Assembly (NCBI RefSeq): GCF_027568395.1
Contig: NZ_JANKZL010000005.1
Location: 186,001-250,000, forward strand
DNA: 64,000 nt
From: Aminobacter sp. HY435
Lineage (GTDB): Bacteria; Pseudomonadota; Alphaproteobacteria; Rhizobiales; Rhizobiaceae
Direction: 5' to 3'
Of this stretch, positions 46,940 to 55,879 are shown piece by piece. Positions within the stretch are counted from its first letter, which is position 1; the number at the start of each line of letters is the position of its first letter. The notes under the pieces were generated by a model. The model was not told the DNA's origin. It made no database searches and saw only the letters and a program-made list of their open reading frames with translations. A program made the position numbers and the translations under genes.

Positions 46940-46986
46940 ACTTCTTTTGCCTTTCCAATTCGGAAAACAATCCAAGGAGTTACGAT

Positions 46987-47538
46987 ATGCGTAAGATCTC
47001 TCTCGCATTGCTCGCCGGCGCGTTCTCTGCTCTTGCTACCATGGCTTATGCCGAGAATCCTATGGTTGGCGGTGCTGCAATGTTCGCCGACAAGAACATC
47101 GTCGAGAACGCCGTCAACTCGAAGGATCACACCACGCTCGTTGCCGCCGTCAAGGCTGCCGGCCTGGTCGAGACCCTGCAGGGCAAGGGCCCATTCACCG
47201 TCTTCGCCCCGACCAATGAGGCTTTCGCGGCACTTCCGGCCGGTACGGTCGAAACCCTGCTGAAGCCCGAGAACAAGGACAAGCTGACCAAGATCCTGAC
47301 CTGCCACGTCGTCGGTGCCAAGGCGATGTCGGCTGACATCAAGAAGATGGTCGACGACGACAAGGGTGCTCACCCCGTCAAGACTGTTGGTGGTTGCACC
47401 TGGACCGCCAAGTATGACGGCGACAAGGTGATGATCGAGGACGAGAACGGCAACGTCGCCAACGTCACCATCGCCAATGTCGAGCAGTCGAATGGCGTCA
47501 TCCATGTCATCGACAAGGTGCTCCTGCCGAAGATGTAA
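46987..47538 (+). CDS. Exported fasciclin-domain protein
   Basis: A 183-residue protein with a Sec signal (MRKISLALLAGAFSALATMA, cleavage near AYA-ENP) and one fasciclin (FAS1) domain: NIVENAVNSKDHTTLVAAVK, GPFTVFAPTNEAFAALPAGT (the H1 motif) and SNGVIHVIDKVLLPK (the H2 motif). FAS1 domains mediate adhesion or matrix binding. Sigma-antisigma-fasciclin linkage recalls mycobacterial SigK, where a secreted FAS1 protein is in the regulon. AAGGAG lies about 6 bases before the ATG. Confidence 0.93.
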   Translation: MRKISLALLAGAFSALATMAYAENPMVGGAAMFADKNIVENAVNSKDHTTLVAAVKAAGLVETLQGKGPFTVFAPTNEAFAALPAGTVETLLKPENKDKLTKILTCHVVGAKAMSADIKKMVDDDKGAHPVKTVGGCTWTAKYDGDKVMIEDENGNVANVTIANVEQSNGVIHVIDKVLLPKM

Positions 47539-47698
47539 CCGCCGGTCACGGGTTGCGTCCTTTGCTCACGGGCGCAACCGGCAAAGCGTCCCGCAACGGC
47601 CCTCTCCGTGCCGCTGTGGGGCGCCGTCCTTGTCGCTCAAGGCGTGTTGATTTCGCGCTGAAGCGACACGGCGCTATGGTCGCAGCGGAGGTGAAGCC

Positions 47699-48196
47699 AT
47701 GAACCGCCGTATGCTTCTGCTCGGCAGCGCTGCCATCGCGCTTGTCGCCGCCGCGTTGCTTCCCCGACGCCTGATCCTGTCGAACCCGGCCAATGCTGAA
47801 AGTTTCGAGGTCACCAGGACCGACGCCGAATGGCGTGGCATCCTCTCGGATGCGCAGTTCGCCGTGCTGCGCCAGGAAGACACCGAACGGCCATGGACGA
47901 GCCCATTGCTCAACGAGCACCGCAAGGGTGTCTTCCATTGCGCCGGCTGCGACCTGGCGGCCTATTCGTCCGACACCAAGTTCGATTCCGGCACGGGATG
48001 GCCGTCATTCTGGCAGGCCGAGCCCAATGCTGTCGGGACCCGCACCGACAACTCGCTGCTCATGACCCGCACCGAAGTGCATTGCCGCCGCTGCGGCGGA
48101 CACTTTGGCCATGTCTTCGACGACGGTCCGCCGCCGACCGGCAAGCGCCATTGCATCAACGGGCTGGCGCTCGCCTTCAGGCCGGCCGCGGCGTAA
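47699..48196 (+). CDS. msrB: Peptide-methionine (R)-S-oxide reductase, exported form
   Basis: A 165-residue MsrB. N-terminal residues 1-33 (MNRRMLLLGSAAIALVAAAL) form a signal peptide or anchor, so it should act in the periplasm, unlike the usual cytoplasmic enzyme. The catalytic Cys is in GKRHCINGLAL. Two zinc CxxC pairs (CAGC and CRRC) and GTGWPSFW are present. It repairs methionine-R-sulfoxide. GGAGG lies about 5 bases before the ATG. The position beside a sigma/fasciclin pair suggests an oxidative envelope-stress role. Confidence 0.94.
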   Translation: MNRRMLLLGSAAIALVAAALLPRRLILSNPANAESFEVTRTDAEWRGILSDAQFAVLRQEDTERPWTSPLLNEHRKGVFHCAGCDLAAYSSDTKFDSGTGWPSFWQAEPNAVGTRTDNSLLMTRTEVHCRRCGGHFGHVFDDGPPPTGKRHCINGLALAFRPAAA

Positions 48197-48226
48197 CGCC
48201 CGGCCGGCGATCGTTAGCTGCCGCGG

Positions 48227-48892
48227 TCAGCCGCCGTTGACAACAAGCGTGATGGCCTCGCGCAACTCGTCCATGCCTTCGTTCTTTTCCGACGACGTCG
48301 CGATGACGGTCGGGAAGGCGGCGGCGCGCTTCTTGATCTTGAGAAGCGTATCCTCGATCAGCTTCGGCACCGCCGCAGCCTTGATCTTGTCGGTCTTGGT
48401 CAGCACGATCTGGTAGGAGATGGCGGCCTTGTCGAGCAGGGTCAGTACCTCCTCGTCGTTCTTCTTGATGCCGTGGCGGGAATCGATCAGCAGGTAGACG
48501 CGCTTCAGGGTCACGCGGCCGCGCAGATAGTCGAACACCAGCTTGGTCCACTGGTCGACCTGCTCCTTGGGCGCCTGCGCATAGCCGTAGCCCGGCATGT
48601 CGACCAGCGCCATCGGTGGCAGGTCGCCGGCCTCTCCCGAATAGCCGTCGGGTACGAAGTAGTTGAGTTCCTGGGTGCGTCCCGGCGTGTTCGAGGTGCG
48701 CGCCAGGCCGTTGTGCCGAACCAGGCCGTTGATCAGCGAAGACTTGCCGACATTGGAGCGGCCGGCGAATGCGATTTCCGGCGGTCCTTCCGGCGGCAGG
48801 AACTTCATTGATGGCACGCCACGGATGAACACCCATGGGCGCTTGAACACCTCGGTGCTCAAGTTGCCGTTTGTCGTTGTTTGTTCGGTCAA
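48227..48892 (-). CDS. yihA: Ribosome biogenesis GTP-binding protein YihA/YsxC
   Basis: A 221-residue GTPase. G1 is [18 protein letters not shown]2 has [10 protein letters not shown]3 is [11 protein letters not shown]4 is TKTDK. YihA helps assembly of the large ribosomal subunit. The start is TTG at 48892, overlapping the TGA of the upstream acetyltransferase gene as TTGA, with GGAGG 7 bases before. No ATG is available before the G1 motif apart from internal ones. Confidence 0.95.
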   Translation of the reverse strand: MTEQTTTNGNLSTEVFKRPWVFIRGVPSMKFLPPEGPPEIAFAGRSNVGKSSLINGLVRHNGLARTSNTPGRTQELNYFVPDGYSGEAGDLPPMALVDMPGYGYAQAPKEQVDQWTKLVFDYLRGRVTLKRVYLLIDSRHGIKKNDEEVLTLLDKAAISYQIVLTKTDKIKAAAVPKLIEDTLLKIKKRAAAFPTVIATSSEKNEGMDELREAITLVVNGG

Positions 48893-49527
48893 GCCGCTGC
48901 CTCCAGTAAAGAGATATCCGAGCCTCTGATGGCGTTGAGGTTGCGGCCGATCTTTTCTGCCGGCCAGTTCCACCAGGCGATCGCCAGCAGCTTTTCGATT
49001 GTCTTGTCGTCGAAGCGTCTCTTGACGACCGTCGAGGGATTGCCGGCTACGATCGCATACGGCGGCACGTGGCGGCTGACAACTGATTTCGCCGCGATTA
49101 TGGCTCCGTCGCCGATATGAACGCCCGGCAGGATCACCGCTTCCATGCCGATCCACACGTCGTTGCCGATGATTGTGTCGCCGCGCACCTCCTGTTGCCA
49201 GGTCGCGACGTCGAAACCGTCCTCCCAGCCATGGCCGAAGATGTTGAACGGATAGGTCGAAAAACCCGACATCGCGTGATTGGCGCCGTTCATGATGAAG
49301 CGAGCGCCTTCGGCGATGGCGCAGAACTTGCCGATGACCAGCTTGTCGCCGATGAACGGATAGTGGTGCAGCACGCATTTCTGCTGGAAGAGATCCGGCC
49401 CCTCGGGATCGTCGTAATAGGTGAAGTCGCCGATCTCGATGTTTTCGGCATCGACGAGCGGCTTCAGGAAGCCGACGCGCTTGTGCATCGGCATCGGGTG
49501 CTTGATCGAAGGATTAGGTCCTTGCAT
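48889..49527 (-). CDS. CatB-related hexapeptide O-acetyltransferase
   Basis: A 212-residue xenobiotic-type acyltransferase. Hexapeptide repeats ([54 protein letters not shown]) form the left-handed beta-helix, and [12 protein letters not shown] with the catalytic His matches CatB/Vat enzymes that acetylate chloramphenicol or streptogramins. Chromosomal copies often have other or no known substrates. It is inserted between yidC and yihA, whose order is normally direct, and overlaps the yihA start by TTGA. ATG at 49527 chosen. Confidence 0.88.
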   Translation of the reverse strand: MQGPNPSIKHPMPMHKRVGFLKPLVDAENIEIGDFTYYDDPEGPDLFQQKCVLHHYPFIGDKLVIGKFCAIAEGARFIMNGANHAMSGFSTYPFNIFGHGWEDGFDVATWQQEVRGDTIIGNDVWIGMEAVILPGVHIGDGAIIAAKSVVSRHVPPYAIVAGNPSTVVKRRFDDKTIEKLLAIAWWNWPAEKIGRNLNAIRGSDISLLEAAA

Positions 49528-49777
49528 GGCGATGTATCCAGGTGAACGCGGCAGTTCATCTGAACATTCGCTGTCGCGCCATGCAATATACCCGCAGCAG
49601 CCGGGCAAACCGGGGTCTCGCAAGGGATATGCAAGACCCCGGCCTTGCCGAGACGGTTCTATGCTGGCCGGGGGGATGGCCAGAAACCGCCACCCCGCAA
49701 CTGATGCGCGGGGCATCCCCTAGCTACGGCTGGGCCGCAGGAAAAGTTTCAGCCACGTTCCGCTGTGCTGCGGGCAC

Positions 49778-49805
49778 AAAAAAACCCCGGCGCGCCGGGG
49801 TTTTT
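49778..49805 (-). terminator. Rho-independent terminator after yidC
   Basis: CCCCGGCG/CGCCGGGG (49785-49800) is a perfect inverted repeat flanked by A7 and T5 runs, active in either direction. It follows the leftward yidC stop by about 20 bases, so yidC-rnpA-rpmH ends before the acetyltransferase gene. Confidence 0.9.
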
Positions 49806-49823
49806 CTCGTTGAGCGGGGTGGC

Positions 49824-51629
49824 CTATTCGGCCGGCTTTGGTTTCTTCTTGAACAGCGCGATCAGATTGTCCCAGAGCTCGATCTTGGCGCCCTGGCGCT
49901 TCATGATGAAGCCCTGCTGCAGGATCGACAGCGTGTTGTTCCAGGCCCAGTAGATCACCAGACCGGCCGGGAACGAGGCCAGCATGAACGTGAAGATGAT
50001 CGGCATCCAGGTGAAGATCATTGCCTGGGTCGGATCTGGAGGCGTCGGGTTCATGCGCATCTGCAGGAACATCGTGATGCCCATGATGATCGGCCAGACG
50101 CCGATGAGCAGGAACGCAGGCACCGCCCAGGGCAGCAGGCCAAACAGGTTGAAGATAGACGTCGGATCTGGCGCCGCAAGATCGTGGATCCAGCCGAAGA
50201 ACGGCGCATGGCGCATTTCGATGGTGACGTAGAGCACCTTGTACAGCGCGAAAAACACCGGGATCTGGATCAGGACCGGCCAGCAACCCGCCAGCGGGTT
50301 GATCTTCTCGGTCTTGTACAGCTCCATCATCGCCTGCTGCTGCTTCATCTTGTCGTCCGCGTACTTCTCGCGGATTTCAAGCATCTTCGGCTGCACCTTC
50401 TTCATGTTCGCCATCGACTTGTACGACTTGTTGGCGAGCGGGAAGAAGATGGCCTTGACGATGACGGTGGTGGCGAGGATCGCCAGGCCGAAATTGCCAA
50501 GGAACTTGTACAGCGTGTCGATCAGCCAGAACATCGGCTTGGTCAGGAAGTAGAACCAGCCCCAGTCGATCAGAAGCTCGAACTGGCGGATCTGGCGGTC
50601 CTTCTCATAGGCGTTGATAACGCCAACTTCCTTGGCGCCGGCGAACACCAGCGTTTCCACGGTCGCAGACTGGCCGGCCGGAACGGTGATCGGATCGGTC
50701 AGGTAGTCCGACTGGTAGCGCGGACGACCGTCATCGAAATAGGAATAGCGCGGCTGGAAGGGCTGCTTGCCCGAGGGCACAAGAGCTGCCGCCCAGTACT
50801 TGTCGGTGATGCCGAGCCAGCCGTCCGTCGACTTGCCGGGCAGAACCTGCTTTTCGTCCTCGATCGTCGAGTACTTGATTTCCTGCAGGCCTTCGGTCCC
50901 GGTAACGCCGATCAGGCCTTCGTGCAGCACGTATGTCGAGGCATGCAGCGGCTTGTCGAAGCGGGTGATGCGGCCGTAGTTCGACAGCGCGACATCGGCG
51001 CCGCCGCTGTTGGTCACCGTGTCGGTGATCGTGAACATGTACTCGTGGTCGACGGCAATCTGGCGCTTGAATGTCAGGCCCTTGTCGTTGACGTAGGTCA
51101 GGGTGACGGGCGTTGCAGGCGTCAGCGTTGCATTGCCTTCAACGGTCCAGACGGTGTCGGGACCGGGGACGATGCCAGTTGCCTCGTTGCCGACGAAACC
51201 GACCTCGCCATAGAAGCCGCTGGGCAGCGCCTGCGGGTTCAAAAGCTCGATGATCGGCGAATTCGGTTCGACCGTGACGCGATAGCCCTTCAGGCTGACG
51301 TCGTCGATGCGCGCGCCGGTCAGGTTGATCGAGCCTTTCAGGCTCGGCGTGTCGAGGGCGACGCGCTTGGATGCGTCGATCGCCTGGGTGCGGGTTTCGA
51401 CGGCCGCTGCGGGCGTTGCCGACGGTGCGCCGGGAATGCCGCCCTGCGGCTGCGCCGGCGTTGTCGCGCCAGGCTGCGCGGCGGGCTGTTCCTTGGCGAC
51501 GCGTTCGGCCTCGATGCGCGCTGTTTCGCGCTGCGTCTCGATGCGCGGGTTCATGTAGAACACCTGCCACAGCGTCAGGATCAGCACCGACAAGGCGATG
51601 GTGATGAAGAAGTTCCGGTTGTTTTCCAT
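49824..51629 (-). CDS. yidC: Membrane protein insertase YidC
   Basis: A 601-residue insertase. The N-terminal helix (NFFITIALSVLILTLWQVFY) is followed by a Pro/Ala linker and the periplasmic domain (about 95-345). The insertase core holds five membrane segments, with LYKFLGNFGLAILATTVIVK, MLEIREKYADDKMKQQQAM (cytoplasmic hairpin) and INPLAGCWPVLIQIPVFFAL. It ends in a basic tail. It lies in the rpmH-rnpA-yidC arrangement. Confidence 0.97.
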   Translation of the reverse strand: MENNRNFFITIALSVLILTLWQVFYMNPRIETQRETARIEAERVAKEQPAAQPGATTPAQPQGGIPGAPSATPAAAVETRTQAIDASKRVALDTPSLKGSINLTGARIDDVSLKGYRVTVEPNSPIIELLNPQALPSGFYGEVGFVGNEATGIVPGPDTVWTVEGNATLTPATPVTLTYVNDKGLTFKRQIAVDHEYMFTITDTVTNSGGADVALSNYGRITRFDKPLHASTYVLHEGLIGVTGTEGLQEIKYSTIEDEKQVLPGKSTDGWLGITDKYWAAALVPSGKQPFQPRYSYFDDGRPRYQSDYLTDPITVPAGQSATVETLVFAGAKEVGVINAYEKDRQIRQFELLIDWGWFYFLTKPMFWLIDTLYKFLGNFGLAILATTVIVKAIFFPLANKSYKSMANMKKVQPKMLEIREKYADDKMKQQQAMMELYKTEKINPLAGCWPVLIQIPVFFALYKVLYVTIEMRHAPFFGWIHDLAAPDPTSIFNLFGLLPWAVPAFLLIGVWPIIMGITMFLQMRMNPTPPDPTQAMIFTWMPIIFTFMLASFPAGLVIYWAWNNTLSILQQGFIMKRQGAKIELWDNLIALFKKKPKPAE

Positions 51630-51638
51630 CGAAAGCCC

Positions 51639-52007
51639 TTATCGCGTTCCGCGAATTCGCCGAGAAAGTTCAGCCGTGATCTGGCCGAAGGGGGCGGCGA
51701 GCACATCTTCGCGCCCGACGATCACATAGTCCTTGCCGGCAGCCATGTCACCTGCGGCATGGGTGCGGACGGCCTCTTTGAGACGCCTGCGAACCCGGTT
51801 GCGCACAACGGCGTTGCCGACCTTTTTGGTGACGGTGAAGCCGACCCGCGGCTCTGCCTCATCGCCGCGGTCCAGGACCTCGACGAGAAAAAACCGCCCA
51901 CGCCGCTTGTCACCGCGGCGGACGGCCAGAAACTGTTTTCTTTTCAGAAGCCGTTCGGGGCCGCTTCCATGCGGAGCAGACCCCTTTGGCTTGCCGTCAG
52001 CGGGCAA
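51639..52007 (-). CDS. rnpA: Ribonuclease P protein component
   Basis: A 122-residue basic protein that helps RNase P RNA mature tRNA 5' ends. It has [20 protein letters not shown] and the RNR motif [19 protein letters not shown]. It follows rpmH by 16 bases and precedes yidC by 9, the usual operon. Confidence 0.95.
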   Translation of the reverse strand: MPADGKPKGSAPHGSGPERLLKRKQFLAVRRGDKRRGRFFLVEVLDRGDEAEPRVGFTVTKKVGNAVVRNRVRRRLKEAVRTHAAGDMAAGKDYVIVGREDVLAAPFGQITAELSRRIRGTR

Positions 52008-52023
52008 GGTTCCCGCCTATGGC

Positions 52024-52158
52024 TTAGGCGGAGAGCCGCTTGCGGCCGCGGTTGCGGCGAGCTGCGACGACGCCACGACCACCCTTGGTAGCCATGCGAG
52101 CACGGAAACCATGACGGCGCTTACGGACGAGTTTGGACGGCTGATAGGTACGCTTCAT
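52024..52158 (-). CDS. rpmH: 50S ribosomal protein L34
   Basis: A 44-residue ribosomal protein ([20 protein letters not shown] at the start, [18 protein letters not shown] at the end). Length and sequence match the family exactly. It is first in the rpmH-rnpA-yidC operon, with a clear promoter about 120 bases upstream. Confidence 0.97.
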   Translation of the reverse strand: MKRTYQPSKLVRKRRHGFRARMATKGGRGVVAARRNRGRKRLSA

Positions 52159-52279
52159 TTGTTTTAATACCGCGGGGTGCGGCCCTTCTTGATTCTGTCA
52201 CTTTGTAACAGGAGCTTGGCTCGGCTTGCCTCGACGCGATAAGAAACCGCGACGGAAGCGGGGCCCGAGCGTGTGCGGG

Positions 52280-52308
52280 CTTATAGAAACATGATGATGC
52301 CGAGTCAA
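52280..52308 (-). promoter_or_regulatory. rpmH promoter
   Basis: Reading leftward, TTGACT (52308-52303), 17 bases, TATAAG (52285-52280), a near-consensus sigma-70 promoter. Transcription would start near 52273, giving a leader of about 115 bases. The 52159-52551 gap also must hold the histidine kinase promoter on the other strand, which I could not identify. Confidence 0.75.
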
Positions 52309-52551
52309 TCCGCCCGCGCGTCTGCCACTTGCGGTTGTTTTCCGGGCGGAATGTGTTGTCGGGGCGACATGGCGGCAGGCCAACATTGGCGCCGGGTGGG
52401 CATTTGGCAACGGAATTTGCATCTGTGCGGCGATGACCTATCTTTGGCGGAGTGGGGAATGTAAGGCGCGCCAGGCAAGTTGTTGGCCTGTTGCGCTGCA
52501 CTCGGCGGACAGCCGGCATCCCCGTTCGGGACCCTGTAACAAAAGACGCGC

Positions 52552-54039
52552 ATGACTGAAGCAGCCGAAAACGGTTCGGATACTGACAAGCAGGCCGGGC
52601 ATTCGGTTCCGCTGGCGCGCGGACTTTCCGCCAAGCTGCTGCTTCTCACCGTGGCCTTTGTGCTGTTTGCCGAAGTGCTGTTCTTCCTGCCGTCGATGTC
52701 GTCGTTCCGCATCCGCTGGCTCGAGGAGCGGCTTGCGACCGCGGCTGCGGTTGCGACCATCCTGGTGCAGGGCGACCCCGCGACGCTGTCGCGCTCGGCG
52801 CAGAACGACGTTCTGGCGGCGATTGGCGCCAAGGCGATCGCAGTTCGCGACGGCGGCGCGTCGCGGCTTCTGGTGGTCTCGGACATGCCGCCGCAGGTCG
52901 ACGCGCACATCGCGATCAACCAGGTCACGGTGCTGGGCTCGATGCCCGCCGCCATCGACGCGCTGCTGTTCGGCGGCAGCCGCATGCTGCGCGTCTACGG
53001 CACCGTCGGCGAGAGCACCAAGGAGTTCGAGCTGGTGCTGCCCGACTATCGGCTGCACCGCGCCATGCTTGCCAACGCGCGCTACATTGTCGTCGTCTCG
53101 CTCCTGATATCGTTGTTCACCGCCGCCCTGGTCTACTACGCCATCGATCGCATCATGATCCGCCCCATCCGCGCCATGACGCGCTCGATGCTGACGTTTT
53201 CCTCGGCGCCCGACGATCCGGCGGGGGTCATCGAACCGGAAGCGCGGGCCGACGAGATCGGTGTCGCCGAGCGTGAATTGTCGGCGATGCAGGCCCGCCT
53301 GCAAAGGATGCTGAGCGAGCAGAAGCACCTGGCCGATCTCGGCCTGGCCGTTTCCAAGATCAATCACGACATGCGCAACATTCTTGCCTCGGCCCAGCTG
53401 ATGTCGGACCGCCTGCGCATGGTCAAGGATCCGACCGTGCAGGCTTTCGCGCCGAAGCTGATCAGGACGCTGGATCGCGCCGTCTCCTATTCGGAAAACG
53501 TTCTCGCCTACGGCCGCGCCCAGGAATTGCCGCCGGCGCGGCGCCGCCTCAGGCTGCGGCAACTGGTCGATGACGTGCATGGGCTGCTCGGGTTCGACCC
53601 CGAGTCCGGCATCGAGTTCTTCAATGCCGTGGACAATGAGTTCGAGATCGACGCCGATCCGGACCAACTGTTCCGGGTGCTGACCAACCTGTGCCGCAAT
53701 GCCGTTCAGGCGATGTCGGGGTCCGACGACAGCGCCATCGTCAACCGCCTGACCGTCTATGCCGAGCGGGAAGGCAGCGTTAGCCGCATCCTTGTCGCCG
53801 ACACCGGGCCAGGGTTGCCGCAAAAGGCGCGCGAGAACCTTTTCGCCGCCTTCCGCGGCTCGGCCCGCAGCGGCGGAACGGGCCTGGGCCTGGCCATCGC
53901 CCACGAACTCGTGCGCGCGCATGGGGGAACGATCGAGCTTGTCGAGAGCGCCGGTGGCCGCACCGTCTTTGCCGTCACCATTCCGGACCAGCCGGTTCGC
54001 CTCGACGAGGCGCGCAGCAATTTGCGTCGGCCGGCTTGA
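52552..54039 (+). CDS. Sensor histidine kinase, membrane-bound
   Basis: A 495-residue kinase. Two membrane helices (about residues 28-48 and 181-202) flank a periplasmic sensor of about 130 residues, then HAMP-like linker. His272 in KINHDMRNILASAQLMSDRL is the phosphorylation site. The ATPase domain has NLCRNAVQAM (N box), VADTGPGLP and SGGTGLGLAIAHELVRAHGG (G boxes). No response regulator gene is adjacent, so it is an orphan here. Signal unknown. Confidence 0.93.
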   Translation: MTEAAENGSDTDKQAGHSVPLARGLSAKLLLLTVAFVLFAEVLFFLPSMSSFRIRWLEERLATAAAVATILVQGDPATLSRSAQNDVLAAIGAKAIAVRDGGASRLLVVSDMPPQVDAHIAINQVTVLGSMPAAIDALLFGGSRMLRVYGTVGESTKEFELVLPDYRLHRAMLANARYIVVVSLLISLFTAALVYYAIDRIMIRPIRAMTRSMLTFSSAPDDPAGVIEPEARADEIGVAERELSAMQARLQRMLSEQKHLADLGLAVSKINHDMRNILASAQLMSDRLRMVKDPTVQAFAPKLIRTLDRAVSYSENVLAYGRAQELPPARRRLRLRQLVDDVHGLLGFDPESGIEFFNAVDNEFEIDADPDQLFRVLTNLCRNAVQAMSGSDDSAIVNRLTVYAEREGSVSRILVADTGPGLPQKARENLFAAFRGSARSGGTGLGLAIAHELVRAHGGTIELVESAGGRTVFAVTIPDQPVRLDEARSNLRRPA

Positions 54040-54152
54040 TCGCAAAAAACTTTGCCGGCACCGGCTTGCAATTCCCAAAGCCAGCCGTTAGGTAGCGCCA
54101 ATCGCTGCGGCCCATCCGGCCGAAGTGAGCGACCGTCGTGACGGTCCAATGC

Positions 54153-54229
54153 GCGCCCGTAGCTCAGCTGGATAGAGCACCAGACTACGAATCTGGGGGT
54201 CAGAGGTTCGAATCCTTTCGGGCGCGCCA
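54153..54229 (+). tRNA. tRNA-Arg (anticodon ACG)
   Basis: GCGCCCG at the 5' end pairs with CGGGCGC at the 3' end, followed by G and an encoded CCA. The D arm has AGCTCAGCTGGATAGAGC, the anticodon loop is CTACGAA within CCAGA/TCTGG, and the T arm has GGTTCGAATCC. The anticodon ACG reads CGN arginine codons after A-to-I editing. Confidence 0.97.
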
Positions 54230-54771
54230 CTCTCCAACCAAATCGCTTCGGGGTTTGACCACTACCCCTGTTGTGGCGTTGGCTAAGTCACCCTTCGAGG
54301 TTGCGATGCGGCATGTCCCGGCACGCCACGGGACATCTCCTTCCTTGCCGAACATACGCCGGGACTGCGTCAGCGCTGGCATTCCCTAAGAGAGGTTGTC
54401 GCGCAGGGGCGGCCAGCCGGTCGACTTCCCGGCCGTGCCGTTGGGCAGCGCTTGCCGCACCAGGAAACGTCTGCAGGTAGTGCAGGGTGCCGTCTACGGG
54501 AAAACGAACGATGGCCGATGGCGTGGCTGCCCGGTGTAGCTGTCTGCCATTCGACATCGGCTCCGATCGACGGCCCGACCAACGAATAGGAGCGGTTGGT
54601 GTACGGTTTGCGGATCATCGCCGCTGGCTTGTATTCGTGTTCCAGGCGCGTGTTCAATAAAGTTTAATGATAGGCAAGAATCCATATTGTATTTCGATGA
54701 AAACTATATATCGAAGTATGGGCAATATTACGTGAGTATTACTGAAATTGCATACACGCGCAGATTGCAAG
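54230..54771. other. Gene-poor stretch with AT-rich end after tRNA-Arg
   Basis: About 540 bases with no gene I can support. One leftward frame (54370-54657) begins MNTRLEHEYKPAAMIRKPYT and looks protein-like for about 40 residues, then turns Arg/Pro-rich; another frame overlaps it, so a broken gene is possible. The last 110 bases are strikingly AT-rich and contain TTCGAT-N11-ATCGAA (54693-54715), a possible regulatory dyad of the AraC gene. No tRNA end repeat or integrase was seen. Confidence 0.5.
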
Positions 54772-55629
54772 ATGAGCGGTGCTAACGTTCTTGATTTTGT
54801 ACCGCCTTCACAAGACGTGCGCGCGTCTACCGCAAGGGGTGGTGCAATCCACTCTATCAAGGACCCCGGCGAGGCTTCGCTTGTCGCAGAAGCGCATTAC
54901 GCGACGGTGTTCCTTACCTCCGTGCCGGGCGTGCGGTCGTCCCTCAACGGCGGCCCGATGCAGAATTTCGACATTCCGCTGGGGGGGATAGGGTTGGTTC
55001 CGGCCACGGGGGCGGGGGTCACCGCCTGGTCGACGAGGCGCGAGAGCGTGGCGATCGTCATCACCCCGGCCAGCCTGCAAGAACTTGCCGGGCACGAGTT
55101 CGACACGGAAATGTTCGAGCTGCAACCGGTCCAGGCCAAGGTGCCGGGCCCCTGGGCTCTCCAGTTGGCTGGCCTGTTGAAGACGGAACTGACAACCAGA
55201 GCCCCCGTCAACGAACTCTATCTCGATTCGCTGATTACTGTGTTCGGCGTGCATTTGCTCCGAAACTTCACGGACATTGCTGGCCAGAAATGCAGAAGGA
55301 CCGGCGGGCTTTCGCCGCAGAACGAGCGCCGTGCGCGCGATTATCTCGCGGCCAACTTTGCCGGCAAGATCACTGTCGCGGAACTGGCTGCTGAATGCCA
55401 GCTTTCGCCGAGCCATTTCATCCAGGCTTTTGGCAAGAGCTTCGGGCAGCGTCCGCACGAATATCTCACCAATCTGCGCCTCGACCATGCGGCGAGCATA
55501 CTGGCCCTGGGCTGGTCGAGCATCGCCGATGTCGCCCATCTCAGCGGCTTCTCCAGCCAGAGCCATCTGACCGCGACGCTGCGCAAGCATCGCGGCATTA
55601 CACCGGCCCAACTGCGCCCGGCCAAATAG
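54772..55629 (+). CDS. AraC family transcriptional regulator
   Basis: A 285-residue regulator from MSGANVLDFVPPSQDVRAST. The N-terminal cupin-like sensing part (about 30-170) lacks clear ligand residues. The C-terminal AraC DNA-binding domain (about 185-285) has two helix-turn-helix units: ITVAELAAECQLSPSHFIQA and IADVAHLSGFSSQSHLTATL, ending HRGITPAQLRP. It lies directly upstream of the giant repeat-protein gene in the same direction, 250 bases away, and may control it. Confidence 0.9.
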   Translation: MSGANVLDFVPPSQDVRASTARGGAIHSIKDPGEASLVAEAHYATVFLTSVPGVRSSLNGGPMQNFDIPLGGIGLVPATGAGVTAWSTRRESVAIVITPASLQELAGHEFDTEMFELQPVQAKVPGPWALQLAGLLKTELTTRAPVNELYLDSLITVFGVHLLRNFTDIAGQKCRRTGGLSPQNERRARDYLAANFAGKITVAELAAECQLSPSHFIQAFGKSFGQRPHEYLTNLRLDHAASILALGWSSIADVAHLSGFSSQSHLTATLRKHRGITPAQLRPAK

Positions 55630-55879
55630 GCCGCGCTCACCAGCCCGACGGACTGCAAATTGGCGTGGTTTCCTGATAGCGCCGGCATATCCTGAAATAC
55701 GTTTGGCCAAGGCCATGCTTCTCCTGAGCATGTAGAAATCTGCCGGCGCTGGGCTGCCGGCCCGAGACATCGACGCGGCAACACGGGCGACCTGGCGGAG
55801 GTCCGGCGCGACATCTCGGGCAGGACAAGGTTCACGGCCGCCCCGTCCCCGGAAGATTTCGCAGACGAGGGGGCTGTCC
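55630..55879. other. Spacer between AraC gene and giant repeat-protein gene
   Basis: About 250 bases with no gene. It should hold the promoter of the repeat-protein gene, but no convincing -35/-10 pair was found. Confidence 0.4.

Noticed and set aside
46749-46940. Small open frame in the fasciclin leader
   Set aside because: Its codons cover the AT-rich promoter region, there is no ribosome site and no similarity.
54153-54229. tRNA-Arg as an attachment site of an integrated island
   Set aside because: No integrase and no repeat of the tRNA 3' end was found within the window.
54370-54657. 95-codon leftward frame after tRNA-Arg
   Set aside because: Only the first 40 residues look protein-like, and no family or ribosome site could be supported; kept as a note in the spacer entry.
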